Part shown: in pieces, positions 7,933 to 14,315 of the stretch | Layout: the number at the start of each line of letters is the position of its first letter | Numbering within the stretch: the stretch's first letter is position 1 | NCBI GenBank assembly: GCA_018064565.1 | Contig: JAGHVA010000250.1 | Location: forward strand, 1 to 14,592 | DNA from: Candidatus Colimorpha onthohippi | GTDB lineage: Bacteria > Bacteroidota > Bacteroidia > Bacteroidales > P3 | Reading direction: 5' to 3' | DNA length: 14,592 nt | Made by a program: the position numbers and the translations under genes | Notes under the pieces: model-generated | Told to the model about the DNA's origin: nothing | The model's input: only the letters and a program-made list of their open reading frames with translations | Databases searched by the model: none

Positions 7933-8814
7933 TCAGTCATTACGATGAAAGAGGAACCACACCATCAAATCCCATAAATTCTCTTGGTTAGAATAGCGTT
8001 TCTCACGTTGTTCTTTGGTCATATCGATATTTACCCGCCCCCAGCTGAATCGGCTCATCACAACCTGTGTCTGCCTACGGAAATAGGGTCCGTTTTTCTC
8101 TGGATTTATTTTCAATGGACCAGGAAGTGATACCGCCAACTGCGATGCTTCACGCTTAGATAACTGCTTGCACGAATGACCAAAATAATGCTGCGAAGCG
8201 GCCTCGCAGCCATAGATACCATCGCCATACTCTATGATATTGAGATAGACCTCCATGATGCGTTTTTTGCCCCACACCCATTCTATCATCTGCGTAAAAT
8301 AGAACTCAAACGCTTTGCGCAAATAATTGCGTGTGTGTGGAAGAAAAGCATTTTTGGCTGTCTGCATGCTGATGGTGCTGCCGCCTCGGATGCGCCTGCC
8401 TTTCTTGTTTTCCAAGTAACTCTGCTTAATCTGCTTCACATCATAACCATGATGATACATAAAAAGCCCGTCTTCCGAATACACCACCGCAGTGATAAGG
8501 TTGGGCGATATCTCCTCGATTGGAACATATTTCCTCTCAAAATTCACAACACGTTCGCTATCACCCAACTGCTGAAAAAAACGCTGCACCATCAAAGGTG
8601 TCAGCGGAGGGTTGACAAATTTATACAACAGCACCAACACAACCGACAACGCCCATAGCCCCACAGCCAACAGCCACACCACTCGCCATACCTTACCCAA
8701 AAAACCTAATTTACCCCAAGGTTTCAAGCGTTTTGAAGACTTTGTCTTTGAAGACTTTAACTTAGACGACGACAATTTGGACGACCGTTTAGAACGTGGT
8801 GATTTTGTAGCCAT
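7933..8814 (-). CDS. mtgA: Monofunctional peptidoglycan glycosyltransferase (GT51)
   Basis: MtgA polymerises lipid II into glycan strands on the outer face of the inner membrane. The 293-residue product has a cytosolic N-terminal tail very rich in Ser and Lys (residues 2-30), one membrane anchor (about 44-65, WRVVWLLAVGLWALSVVLVLL) and a GT51 domain. Motifs: YSEDGLFMYHHGYD with catalytic Glu114, RRIRGGSTISMQTAKN (140-155), RKAFEFYFTQMIE (166-178) and KKRIMEVYLNIIEYG (183-197). There is no transpeptidase domain, so it is the monofunctional type. The ATG at 8814 begins the tail and lies about 25 bases after the predicted transcription start. It is followed at 6 bases by xerD. The Ser/Lys tail is encoded by short degenerate repeats and could contact the membrane surface or DNA; that is inference. 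Confidence 0.93.
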   Translation of the reverse strand: MATKSPRSKRSSKLSSSKLKSSKTKSSKRLKPWGKLGFLGKVWRVVWLLAVGLWALSVVLVLLYKFVNPPLTPLMVQRFFQQLGDSERVVNFERKYVPIEEISPNLITAVVYSEDGLFMYHHGYDVKQIKQSYLENKKGRRIRGGSTISMQTAKNAFLPHTRNYLRKAFEFYFTQMIEWVWGKKRIMEVYLNIIEYGDGIYGCEAASQHYFGHSCKQLSKREASQLAVSLPGPLKINPEKNGPYFRRQTQVVMSRFSWGRVNIDMTKEQREKRYSNQENLWDLMVWFLFHRND

Positions 8815-8845
8815 GATATGACTTTGTATTGATGAAAGTGCATTG

Positions 8846-8877
8846 CAAAAGTAACTCTTTTTTTAGCATTAACCGAA
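8846..8877 (-). promoter_or_regulatory. Promoter for mtgA-xerD, overlapping the gap promoter
   Basis: TACTTTTG (8846-8853, minus strand) matches the -7 box TAnnTTTG, and TTCG (8874-8877) lies 20 bases upstream as an imperfect -33 box. The predicted start is near 8839, about 25 bases before the mtgA ATG. It overlaps the oppositely directed promoter proposed for gap. Confidence 0.5.
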
Positions 8878-8892
8878 AAAAATGTATATTTG
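8861..8892 (+). promoter_or_regulatory. Promoter for gap
   Basis: TATATTTG (8885-8892) is an exact -7 match to TAnnTTTG. A T-run containing TTTT (8861-8864) lies 20 bases upstream and would be a three-of-four -33 box. The start would fall near 8899, giving a leader of about 47 bases before ATG 8946. It overlaps the divergent mtgA promoter. Confidence 0.55.
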
Positions 8893-8945
8893 TAAAACTA
8901 TTTCGAGGCAATATTATTCTACAAACATTTAAAACACATAATACT

Positions 8946-9953
8946 ATGGCAAAAGTTGCTATCAACGGCTTCGGCCGCATCGGGCGTATGTCCTTCCGTG
9001 CTATCTTGGCACACAAAGAGCTTGAAGTTGTGGCTATCAACGACTTGACCAACGCAGAGACGCTGGCATACTTATTCAAACATGATTCTGTACATGCCGA
9101 CTTTGATGGTGAGGTACATGCAGAAGGCGAATATATCGTAGTTAACGGCAAGAAAATCCGCATCTATGCGGAGCGTGATCCCCAGAACCTACCTTGGAAA
9201 GAGTTGGGTGTGGATATCGTGGTAGAATCTACTGGCTTTTTCAAGACCCGCGAGTTGATGATGAAGCATATCAATGCTGGTGCCAAAAAGGTTATCCTAA
9301 CCGTTCCTGCATCAAAGGCTGATGATGTAGATGCCACCGTGGTGCTGGGCGTAAACGACCATGTGCTAACCAAAGACATCCAGCTGGTAAGCAACGCAAG
9401 TTGCACCACCAACTGCTTGAGTCCAGTTGCCAAAGTACTGAACGACAAATTCGGTATCAAACATGGTTTGATGAATACCGTACACAGCTATACCAACGAT
9501 CAGAAAATCCTCGACCAACCCCATAGCGACCTCCGCCGCGCTCGCGCTGCTGCCGTCAGCATCATACCTACCAGCAGTGGTGCAGCCAAGGCTGTAGGTT
9601 TGGTAATTCCTGAGCTGAAAGGCAAGTTGGACGGCTTTGCCATGCGCGTGCCTACCCCTGACGGATCAGTGGTTGACCTTACCGCCGAGCTCGAAAAGAA
9701 CGTAACCAAAGAAGAGATCAATGCCGCTATCAAAGAGGCTGCTGAAGGTCCGATGAAAGGAATTCTTCAATATACCGAAGAGCCTATTGTCAGCATCGAT
9801 ATTATCGACAACACTCACAGTTCTATCTTTGACGCATTGCTCACACAGGTAATGGACGGCAACTTCGTGAAAGTGGTAAGCTGGTACGACAACGAGAAGG
9901 GCTACAGCACCCGCATTGGTGACTTGACCGCCAAAATGGCGACACTGCTCTAA
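8946..9953 (+). CDS. gap: Glyceraldehyde-3-phosphate dehydrogenase
   Basis: GAPDH oxidises and phosphorylates glyceraldehyde 3-phosphate to 1,3-bisphosphoglycerate with NAD in glycolysis, in the cytosol. The 335-residue product begins MAKVAINGFGRIGRMSFRAI, the NAD-binding start, with Asp33 in AINDLTN (typical of NAD preference), STGFF (95-99), and the catalytic block SNASCTTNCLSP (149-160) with nucleophile Cys153 and partner His180 in TVHSYTNDQ. The C-terminal SWYDNEKGYSTR is also present. The frame is open 39 codons further upstream to 8829, but that stretch covers the promoter and is unrelated to the family, so ATG 8946 is the start. It is the first plus-strand gene and has its own promoter. 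It is followed by an inverted repeat rather than by other glycolytic genes. Confidence 0.97.
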   Translation: MAKVAINGFGRIGRMSFRAILAHKELEVVAINDLTNAETLAYLFKHDSVHADFDGEVHAEGEYIVVNGKKIRIYAERDPQNLPWKELGVDIVVESTGFFKTRELMMKHINAGAKKVILTVPASKADDVDATVVLGVNDHVLTKDIQLVSNASCTTNCLSPVAKVLNDKFGIKHGLMNTVHSYTNDQKILDQPHSDLRRARAAAVSIIPTSSGAAKAVGLVIPELKGKLDGFAMRVPTPDGSVVDLTAELEKNVTKEEINAAIKEAAEGPMKGILQYTEEPIVSIDIIDNTHSSIFDALLTQVMDGNFVKVVSWYDNEKGYSTRIGDLTAKMATLL

Positions 9954-9983
9954 TCGACTGACTATCTAACTTGAGTTATTGAT

Positions 9984-10031
9984 AATGGTGAATTGACTGA
10001 CAGCAAGCCATGCAGAGGTCAATTCACCATT
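9984..10031. repeat. 14-bp perfect inverted repeat between gap and fabG
   Basis: Left arm AATGGTGAATTGAC (9984-9997) and right arm GTCAATTCACCATT (10018-10031) are exact reverse complements around a 20-base loop. As RNA it would form a strong hairpin 30 bases after the gap stop and 17 bases before the fabG ATG. No T-run follows on either strand, so it is not a textbook intrinsic terminator. It could still end gap transcripts, shape translation of fabG, protect the gap mRNA 3' end, or be a small dispersed repeat element. Confidence 0.75.
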
Positions 10032-10048
10032 CGTTATTATATGAGAAT

Positions 10049-10792
10049 ATGCTGAAAGATAAAACAGCCATCATCACAGGTGGTACCCGTGGCATAGGTC
10101 GCGCCATAGCGCTAAAATTTGCATCACAAGGATGCCAAATAGCCTTTACTGGACGCAGCCGCAACAGCAACATGGAGCAGGTAGAAGTTGAATTGAGCCA
10201 ACTTGGTGTTAAGGCAATTGGCTACGCTGCCGATGCTGCCGACTACAATCAGTCGCAAGAACTAATCAAAAAAGTGCTGGCCGACTTCGGGCATATCGAC
10301 ATCTTGGTCAACAACGCAGGCATCACAGCCGACAGCGCACTGAAACGTATGACCGAGGATCAATGGGACACTGTAATCAACACCAACCTTAAATCGGTAT
10401 TCTGCATGACCAAGGCCGTTCAGCCCGCTATGTGGCGCCAAGGTTCTGGCAGTATCATCAACATCAGCTCGGTGGTCGGAATTGCAGGCAACTACAACCA
10501 GTCAAACTATGCTGCATCCAAAGCTGGCATCATAGGCTACACCTACTCGGCAGCCAAAGAGCTGGGTGCGCGCAATATCCGCGTCAATGCGGTGGCTCCT
10601 GGTTTTATCCTTACCGAGATGACCAGCGATATTCCCGACGAGATGAAAGCCTATTGGCAAACCCGAATCCCGCTGCGCCGCCCTGGCACTACCGACGATG
10701 TAGCCAACGCATGCCTTTATTTAGCTTCGGATATGAGCACATATATTTCAGGTACAACATTAGAGGTATGCGGCGGAATGAAAGATGCCTAA
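10049..10792 (+). CDS. fabG: 3-oxoacyl-[acyl-carrier-protein] reductase (FabG)
   Basis: FabG is the NADPH-dependent ketoreductase of type II fatty acid elongation, in the cytosol. The 247-residue product is a classical short-chain dehydrogenase: TGGTRGIGRAIA (10-21) for cofactor binding, NNAGIT (88-93), NTNLKSVF (111-118), and the catalytic triad Ser141, Tyr154, Lys158 in ISSVVGIAGNYNQSNYAASK, with the same spacing as E. coli FabG (138, 151, 155). VNAVAPGFILTEMT and SGTTLEVCGG near the end also fit. The frame is open 13 codons further upstream, but that part overlaps the hairpin; ATG 10049 gives the normal N-terminus. It is alone, not in a fab gene cluster. Another SDR reductase is possible, but every position examined fits FabG. 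Confidence 0.9.
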   Translation: MLKDKTAIITGGTRGIGRAIALKFASQGCQIAFTGRSRNSNMEQVEVELSQLGVKAIGYAADAADYNQSQELIKKVLADFGHIDILVNNAGITADSALKRMTEDQWDTVINTNLKSVFCMTKAVQPAMWRQGSGSIINISSVVGIAGNYNQSNYAASKAGIIGYTYSAAKELGARNIRVNAVAPGFILTEMTSDIPDEMKAYWQTRIPLRRPGTTDDVANACLYLASDMSTYISGTTLEVCGGMKDA

Positions 10793-10934
10793 CATTGAGG
10801 CAACAAATAGAATTTCAATTTTCGAGACAGCTATTGCATGTTATTTGTTAGTGTGTAATTCCGAACATTTTCGACAAGGCCATCGGCAGATTTGAAATGA
10901 GAATAGACAATATGTATTAAATAAGTATTATATT

Positions 10935-11717
10935 ATGAATAAATGGACTAAACTTAGTATAGATTATGCAAATCAACGCTCGTACCTTGATGATTTGTTT
11001 CGTGTTTACCCCACAATTCCAGAAGGTATTCGAGAGATAAATGGGAACATTTGGAAGAATGTTGAAAATGCCTTTAAGCAAAAAAACAATAATCAGTTGA
11101 TTCAGTCGCTTTTAGAATTAGAACTATTTCCAATCAAAGATAGTTATATCGCATATCTTAAACGAGACAAGTCAGCAATAGAACGAAACCCTCAAACAAT
11201 AAATCGTATTTGTGGAAGAATTTACGAATTAGGATTAACTAAACTATTTGAGCGTTGTAGCGAACCAAAAGAAACGAATCGACAAATAGGACCCATGTTT
11301 AAAGATTGGCTCAAATCAAAAGCACTTGGCATACAACCTGTTGGATTGAATGAATTTCTTTCAACTGAAGAAAACGCAATACTCGATGGAAGTGATAGAT
11401 TGTTGATGGATTTTGCTCGTGAAAAATTGGGCTATGATAGAGAAAAGGGACTTGATTTTGTTGGACGTTTTAATGGAAAATATGTGATTGGCGAAGCCAA
11501 ATTTCTTACAGACTTTGGAGGACATCAGAATGCTCAATTCAACGATGCAATATCTACCGTTGAAGCGAAACATGTTAAAGCAGAAAAAATAGCCATTCTT
11601 GATGGTGTATTATATATTAAAGGTAACAATAAGATGTATAGAGAATTAACCGAAACCTATAAATCATACAATATAATGAGTGCATTGGTTTTGCGTGAAT
11701 TTTTATACCAATTGTAA
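10935..11717 (+). CDS. Type II restriction endonuclease, PD-(D/E)xK fold
   Basis: This 260-residue protein is read as the nuclease of a type II restriction-modification system. Evidence: it ends 2 bases before a DNA methyltransferase gene, and it has a PD-(D/E)xK-like core, GLDFVGRFNGKYVIGEAKF (172-190), with Asp174 and Glu187-x-Lys189 as the likely metal-binding and catalytic residues. After the core, DFGGHQNAQFNDA (193-205) looks strongly conserved. The N-terminal two thirds are helical and charged (ETNRQIGPMFKDWLKSK at 113-129) and probably help recognise DNA. The family was not firmly recognised; the Tsp45I-type family is one untested candidate. The target site is unknown. The gene is A+T rich compared with fabG upstream, suggesting transfer. 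No controller (C) gene precedes it, and no promoter matching the Bacteroides pattern was found in the 142 bases upstream. Confidence 0.78.
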   Translation: MNKWTKLSIDYANQRSYLDDLFRVYPTIPEGIREINGNIWKNVENAFKQKNNNQLIQSLLELELFPIKDSYIAYLKRDKSAIERNPQTINRICGRIYELGLTKLFERCSEPKETNRQIGPMFKDWLKSKALGIQPVGLNEFLSTEENAILDGSDRLLMDFAREKLGYDREKGLDFVGRFNGKYVIGEAKFLTDFGGHQNAQFNDAISTVEAKHVKAEKIAILDGVLYIKGNNKMYRELTETYKSYNIMSALVLREFLYQL

Positions 11718-11719
11718 AA

Positions 11720-12778
11720 ATGGAAAAATCTATACTCATACAAGCAGATAATCTTGACGGCTTACGCTATCTATTAGAAGAAAAAGGATTACGAGAGAAA
11801 ATTGATTTGATTTACATTGATCCACCTTTTGCAACAGGTGGAAACTTTACCATTACCAACGGACGAGCATCCACTATTAGCAATTCGAAAAATGGAGATA
11901 TTGCATATGCAGACACATTGAAAGGCATAGAATTTATTGAATATTTGAGGGAACGGTTGATTTTGTTACACGAATTATTGTCTGATAAGGGTTCACTATA
12001 TTTACATATTGATTACAAAATTGGTCATTACGTAAAAGTGATGATGGACGAAATATTCGGTATTGAGAATTTTCGCAATGACATAACACGTGTAAAATGT
12101 AATCCTAAAAATTTTGAGCGAATAGGATATGGTAATATCAAAGATTTGATACTTTTTTATACAAAAACCGCAACTCCTATTTGGAATGAGCCATATGAAA
12201 AATATACAGAAAAGGATTTAGAAAAACTATTTCCCAAAAAGGATAAAATTGGGCGACGATACACTACTGTACCTATACATGCACCTGGCGAAACCTCTAA
12301 TGGAAAATCAAATCTTCCATTCAATGGTATTTTGCCTCCAGTTGGAAGGCATTGGCGAACCGATGTCGAAACATTAGAATTATGGGATAAAAATGGTTTG
12401 ATCGAATGGTCTGACAATGGGAATCCACGTAAAATTATATATGCTGACGAAAGAGATGGTAAACGCGTTCAAGATATATGGGAATACAAAGACCCTCAAT
12501 ATCCTGATTATCCAACTGAAAAAAATGCAGATATGCTCGATATGATAATAAAAACTTCTTCAAACGAAGATAGTATAGTTTTAGATTGCTTTTGTGGCAG
12601 TGGTACGACTTTGGCTTCTGCACAACGAAATGGAAGAACGTGGATTGGAATTGACCAATCCGTTTTAGCAATTAACGCAACAAAAAATAAACTTGATGCG
12701 ATAAAAGCGGATTTATTTACACAAAAGGCAGAATACGAATACTATATTTTAGAAACACATACACCAAAAACACTATAA
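11720..12778 (+). CDS. Beta-class DNA amino-methyltransferase, probably N6-adenine
   Basis: This 352-residue methyltransferase has motif IV first (DLIYIDPPFATGGNF, with DPPF at 34-37) and the SAM-binding motif I near the C-terminus (VLDCFCGSGTT, FCGSG at 291-295), preceded by the YPTEKNADML stretch. The order IV, target-recognition region, I defines the beta class (Pfam N6_N4_Mtase). DPPF rather than SPPY favours N6-adenine as product. LYLHIDYKIGHYVKVMMDEIFG (93-114) is typical of the class. The middle (about 120-260) should hold the target-recognition domain. It would protect host DNA from the nuclease encoded 2 bases upstream; the very short gap suggests translational coupling. R preceding M is the riskier order for establishment in a new host. 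It is followed after 3 bases by a TM2-domain gene. Confidence 0.93.
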   Translation: MEKSILIQADNLDGLRYLLEEKGLREKIDLIYIDPPFATGGNFTITNGRASTISNSKNGDIAYADTLKGIEFIEYLRERLILLHELLSDKGSLYLHIDYKIGHYVKVMMDEIFGIENFRNDITRVKCNPKNFERIGYGNIKDLILFYTKTATPIWNEPYEKYTEKDLEKLFPKKDKIGRRYTTVPIHAPGETSNGKSNLPFNGILPPVGRHWRTDVETLELWDKNGLIEWSDNGNPRKIIYADERDGKRVQDIWEYKDPQYPDYPTEKNADMLDMIIKTSSNEDSIVLDCFCGSGTTLASAQRNGRTWIGIDQSVLAINATKNKLDAIKADLFTQKAEYEYYILETHTPKTL

Positions 12779-12781
12779 GTT

Positions 12782-12997
12782 ATGGATAAACGATATATTT
12801 TTGCTATTGCCGCATTTCTGCTTGGGAGCCTCGGTATTCAAGAATTTTTACTTGGTAATACAGCCAGAGGCATTCTCGGCATCATTTTTTGCTGGACTTG
12901 CATACCTGCCATTGTAGCCATCGTTCAAATTGTAAAGGCTCTTTGTGCTGGTAGCGATGAACAGTTTTTTGAAATGTACCCAAAGTGTAGGTTGTAA
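12782..12997 (+). CDS. TM2-domain small membrane protein
   Basis: The 71-residue product is a TM2-domain protein (PF05154 type): two membrane helices (about 5-22 and 31-54) joined by a short turn, with the family pattern FLLGSLGIQEFLLGNTARG (12-30) and ILGIIFCWTCIPAIVAIVQI (31-50), then a short acidic tail. TM2 proteins are widespread and mostly uncharacterised. The notable point is position: its ATG lies 3 bases after the methyltransferase stop, so it probably belongs to the same message as the restriction-modification pair. The tail could face the cytosol, but topology is inferred. It may be a third component of the system, a passenger, or simply adjacent. Coding status is supported by the domain match despite the small size. 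Confidence 0.82.
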   Translation: MDKRYIFAIAAFLLGSLGIQEFLLGNTARGILGIIFCWTCIPAIVAIVQIVKALCAGSDEQFFEMYPKCRL

Positions 12998-13036
12998 AAT
13001 AGGGAATTGTTATCCTGTAATCAGACTTAAAGCCCA

Positions 13037-13195
13037 ATGGCATACATCAAAGTAGCTTGGGTGATGTGGATAGCTTGTGGTTTTTCGCTTCGGGCTGTCC
13101 AAAACGCTAATAGACGATACACGCCTGCCAGTACGACCTATTCGTGTAAATGTACTGCAAAAATCACGACACAATTTCGTCAGCAAGTACATTGA
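13037..13195 (+). CDS. Small open frame of uncertain status (52 codons)
   Basis: An ATG at 13037 opens a 52-codon plus-strand frame (MAYIKVAWVMWIACGFSLRA...) in the 166-base convergent gap between the TM2 gene and the lipid kinase, overlapping the kinase 3' end by 32 bases. The peptide has a hydrophobic N-terminal half and a basic, cysteine-containing C-terminal half. It looks vaguely familiar from small hypothetical proteins in Bacteroides accessory DNA, but that is memory, not a search. It may equally be non-coding. Read as DNA, the segment may be a conserved intergenic element. Confidence 0.2.
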   Translation: MAYIKVAWVMWIACGFSLRAVQNANRRYTPASTTYSCKCTAKITTQFRQQVH

Positions 13196-14096
13196 TTTTC
13201 GACCCAGCAACTGATATTGTCAGCGGCAAGTTTCCGATTATCTCTCCATCTATTTCAACCAAGTCATTCTTGTCTGCTTTCACTTGTAAGACTTGCCCTT
13301 TTGAGGTGAGGCAGACAGTAGATTCTGGCATCGTACCATTGAACACTCTCGGAAATTCTTTCAGAATGGCGAAGATTCTGCGTTTCGGCACAATCATAAC
13401 ATCCACCAAAGCGTCATTAAGATTGGCTTTCGGTACAAACTGCATTCCTCCGCCACAAAAACTTCCGTTTCCGAAAGATACTTGATAGAAAGCACCATCA
13501 TATATAACTTTTCCATCTGCGCAGATGGTGCCGTTCAAGTGGCGAGTCCCCAAAATTGTGCGTATCGCCGAATCTGCGTAAATAGCTTTACTGCGTTTCC
13601 CTCGATCCTTTTGTTTGTTTACCCTTTGAATGAGATGAGAGTCAAAACCGATACCGCCGCAATTCACCATATAGCATTTACCTTGTCCCGCCTCGACTTT
13701 TATCACATCTTGTTGTATGAATGATTTGCCGACAAGCAAGTTCACCGTCTTTTCGATATCATTCGGTACGCCCGTTGACTTTATCCAATCATTGCCAGAC
13801 CCTATTGAGATTGCGGCAAGATAGAATGATTCTGGAGTGGCTCCCGTTTCTTCAGAACATTTCATTATCCCATTCATCACCTCGTGAACCGTTCCGTCAC
13901 CTCCTACGGCGATAAAATACCTTTTTCCAAGAAGTGCAGCCTTGTATGCCAATTCTGTAGCATGGTTCTTGCGCTCTGTCAAGACTTCAGAAAAAGAAAG
14001 TCCTTTCTGTTTGATTACCTCACGAGCAATATCCCACTTGGCTATCGTTTTCCCAGAACCAGAGCGGGGATTGACAATGCAATACCAATTTTCCAT
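13164..14096 (-). CDS. Diacylglycerol/lipid kinase, YegS/BmrU type
   Basis: The 310-residue product belongs to the DAGK catalytic-domain family, which phosphorylates lipids such as diacylglycerol at the inner membrane with ATP. Visible motifs: NPRSGSGK (9-16) at the start, the nucleotide-binding GGDGTVHEVMNG (65-76), and SIGSGNDW (97-104), which corresponds to the usual GTGND segment. The C-terminal beta-rich part (GNGSFCGGGMQFVPKANLNDALVDV, then EIDGEI) matches the family's second domain. Length is normal. The ATG at 14096 gives the full N-terminus. The gene converges on the restriction cassette and is separated from the gene to its right by 219 bases; no Bacteroides-pattern promoter was found there. 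Members often occur as single genes with unknown lipid substrate. Confidence 0.9.
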   Translation of the reverse strand: MENWYCIVNPRSGSGKTIAKWDIAREVIKQKGLSFSEVLTERKNHATELAYKAALLGKRYFIAVGGDGTVHEVMNGIMKCSEETGATPESFYLAAISIGSGNDWIKSTGVPNDIEKTVNLLVGKSFIQQDVIKVEAGQGKCYMVNCGGIGFDSHLIQRVNKQKDRGKRSKAIYADSAIRTILGTRHLNGTICADGKVIYDGAFYQVSFGNGSFCGGGMQFVPKANLNDALVDVMIVPKRRIFAILKEFPRVFNGTMPESTVCLTSKGQVLQVKADKNDLVEIDGEIIGNLPLTISVAGSKINVLADEIVS

Positions 14097-14212
14097 ATCA
14101 GACGTTATATTTTTTTTTCAAAGCAACGAACCAATATTTCCAAAATCCTGGCGTACTTATTATAGTTGCCTAATAATACAAAATAAACAATACCATATAA
14201 TTCTAAACCTAT

Positions 14213-14255
14213 TCGCCGTAATCTCTATGCAAAGAAATGCCATCGATTACGGCGA
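14213..14255. repeat. 11-bp perfect inverted repeat upstream of the lipid kinase
   Basis: Arms TCGCCGTAATC (14213-14223) and GATTACGGCGA (14245-14255) are exact reverse complements with a 21-base loop. The repeat lies about 115 bases before the kinase ATG and about 60 after the stop of the partial gene on the same strand. No T-run follows either arm, so an operator or transcript hairpin is as likely as a terminator. The rest of 14097-14315 is A+T rich with no recognised feature. Confidence 0.6.
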
Positions 14256-14315
14256 TATTGCAATTTCTAAGCTCAATCTCCCAGCAGAACACCTATTGCA
14301 ATGTCCTACTGCGAT

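Noticed and set aside
12999..13016. A lac-operator-like GGATAACAATTCCC on the minus strand, as in expression vectors
   Set aside because: The rest of the operator and any vector sequence are missing, and the match begins right after the native TM2 stop. Taken as chance.
13010..13210. Minus-strand frame with TRIGRTGRR, similar to DEAD-box helicase motif VI
   Set aside because: No other helicase motif is present, the frame begins at TTG inside the kinase 3' end and is short. Coincidental.
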